Positions 63,404-64,000 of a stretch of DNA of 64,000 bases are shown piece after piece. Numbering within the stretch: position 1 is the first letter of the stretch; each line of letters starts with the position of its first letter. A program made the position numbers and the translations under genes. A model generated the notes under the pieces. It had not been told where the DNA came from, did not search any database, and saw only the letters and a program-made list of their open reading frames with translations. This DNA is from Veillonella sp. KGMB01456 (lineage in GTDB: Bacteria > Bacillota > Negativicutes > Veillonellales > Veillonellaceae): NCBI RefSeq assembly GCF_023051165.1, contig NZ_JALKIG010000005.1, forward strand, positions 1 to 64,000, in the 5' to 3' direction.

Positions 63404-63940
63404 ATGAAACGGATATTATTCTTAACATTATTACTGGTGTCTCTCGCTACTTCAGCTTTCGCTATCTCCTTATCCGAACTGCAAAACTCGCCTCAATTCT
63501 TAAAAACAGACGAAACATCCGATGACACCTATTATTTAAACCAAGACTCAATAAAAATACTTCGTTATTCACCACCTTACTATACATTAGAATATACTAT
63601 ATATATCGTTTCCTATAGTAACAAAGCAATAGTAGAAATCAATACTGTTGCTAATTATAACTATGACCGTAGTGTCAATTATATACTGGATAATGTAGAT
63701 ACTAGCACTTTGCCTAAATACAACATAAGGGATGAATTAACCGAAATCCTAATTCAAGAAAAAGATAAAGATAATGGCCTTAGTCTTACGGTCACCGATA
63801 ATGGTTTTTATGATTTGAACGGAAATCTATTACTGCCACCTAGCAATGATCCTCCTAGAGTAATGAAATCGTCTTTTGCTGGTCCAGCATACAATACCGC
63901 ATCAAGTGCATTTAAAAAGGTCTATAGTATTTATTTTTAA
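63404..63940 (+). CDS. Secreted protein of unknown function
   Basis: Not recognised. A 178-aa protein with a signal peptide (1-20, MKRILFLTLLLVSLATSAFA). The mature part is rich in Asn, Tyr, Ser and Asp with no cysteine, and a beta-rich pattern (YTLEYTIYIVSYSNKAIVEI). The start at 63404 is fixed by AAGGAG; a frame open to 63341 has no such site. Base composition is more AT-rich than most of the window, which may mean acquired or fast-evolving sequence. It resembles in type the short exported proteins of this family of bacteria. Confidence 0.75.
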   Translation: MKRILFLTLLLVSLATSAFAISLSELQNSPQFLKTDETSDDTYYLNQDSIKILRYSPPYYTLEYTIYIVSYSNKAIVEINTVANYNYDRSVNYILDNVDTSTLPKYNIRDELTEILIQEKDKDNGLSLTVTDNGFYDLNGNLLLPPSNDPPRVMKSSFAGPAYNTASSAFKKVYSIYF

Positions 63941-64000
63941 TCCAACAACACAACAATCGAAATATTTCTATTTATAGACTTTTTCATTAAATTCCTTTAT

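Overview
The window comes from a Gram-negative-type Firmicute, most likely family Veillonellaceae (Negativicutes), perhaps Veillonella or a close relative. The evidence is Firmicute-style gene content and order (mraZ-rsmH-ftsL-mur cluster with DUF881 and small-basic-protein genes, FapR-controlled FASII with FabK, rnc-smc-ftsY) combined with outer-membrane features: a signal-peptide beta-barrel protein directly after ftsZ and a secretin. MurE carries the DNPR motif of meso-diaminopimelate-adding enzymes. The genus is an inference and cannot be fixed from the sequence alone. Nearly every gene from 1 to about 55 kb lies on the minus strand, so replication probably runs from high to low coordinates here.

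Layout from left to right: an aminotransferase; an outer-membrane beta-barrel gene; then the division and cell-wall (dcw) cluster read leftward from mraZ (16.4 kb) to ftsZ (2.3 kb). This cluster is compact and lacks ftsI, ftsW, murB and ftsA at their usual places. Upstream of mraZ is a GTGG-rich region with 10-bp-phased boxes and a 24-bp tandem array, a candidate extended MraZ operator. A lone plus-strand ThrE-type exporter follows. From 18.9 to 33 kb are housekeeping genes: thioredoxin with a WCGYC site, a CoA-binding protein, GluQ-RS, an ABC-F protein, a secretin with a PilP/GspC-like partner, galE, pgi, a viroplasmin-RNase H protein, ybaK, a nucleoid-associated protein, a rubredoxin-DUF2231 protein, a second epimerase and brnQ.

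From 33 to 47 kb are uvrC, uvrA, uvrB (with an unusual linker), a small unknown gene, ftsY, smc, a radical SAM gene and rnc. From 47 to 55 kb is a complete fatty-acid initiation and elongation operon, fapR-plsX-fabH-fabK-fabD-fabG-acpP-(FabK-like flavoprotein)-fabF-rnc, with a good promoter and a palindrome in front of fapR.

The right end (55-64 kb) is more accessory: a DUF438/hemerythrin/PAS protein, a divergent padR/padC pair with a canonical-looking PadR operator, a secreted esterase that may feed PadC, a uracil-DNA-glycosylase-family protein, an orphan acyl-CoA dehydrogenase, the yceD-rpmF operon, a very short rubredoxin too small for routine ORF cut-offs, and an AT-rich secreted protein of unknown function.

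I saw no rRNA, tRNA, CRISPR array, prophage or insertion sequence.
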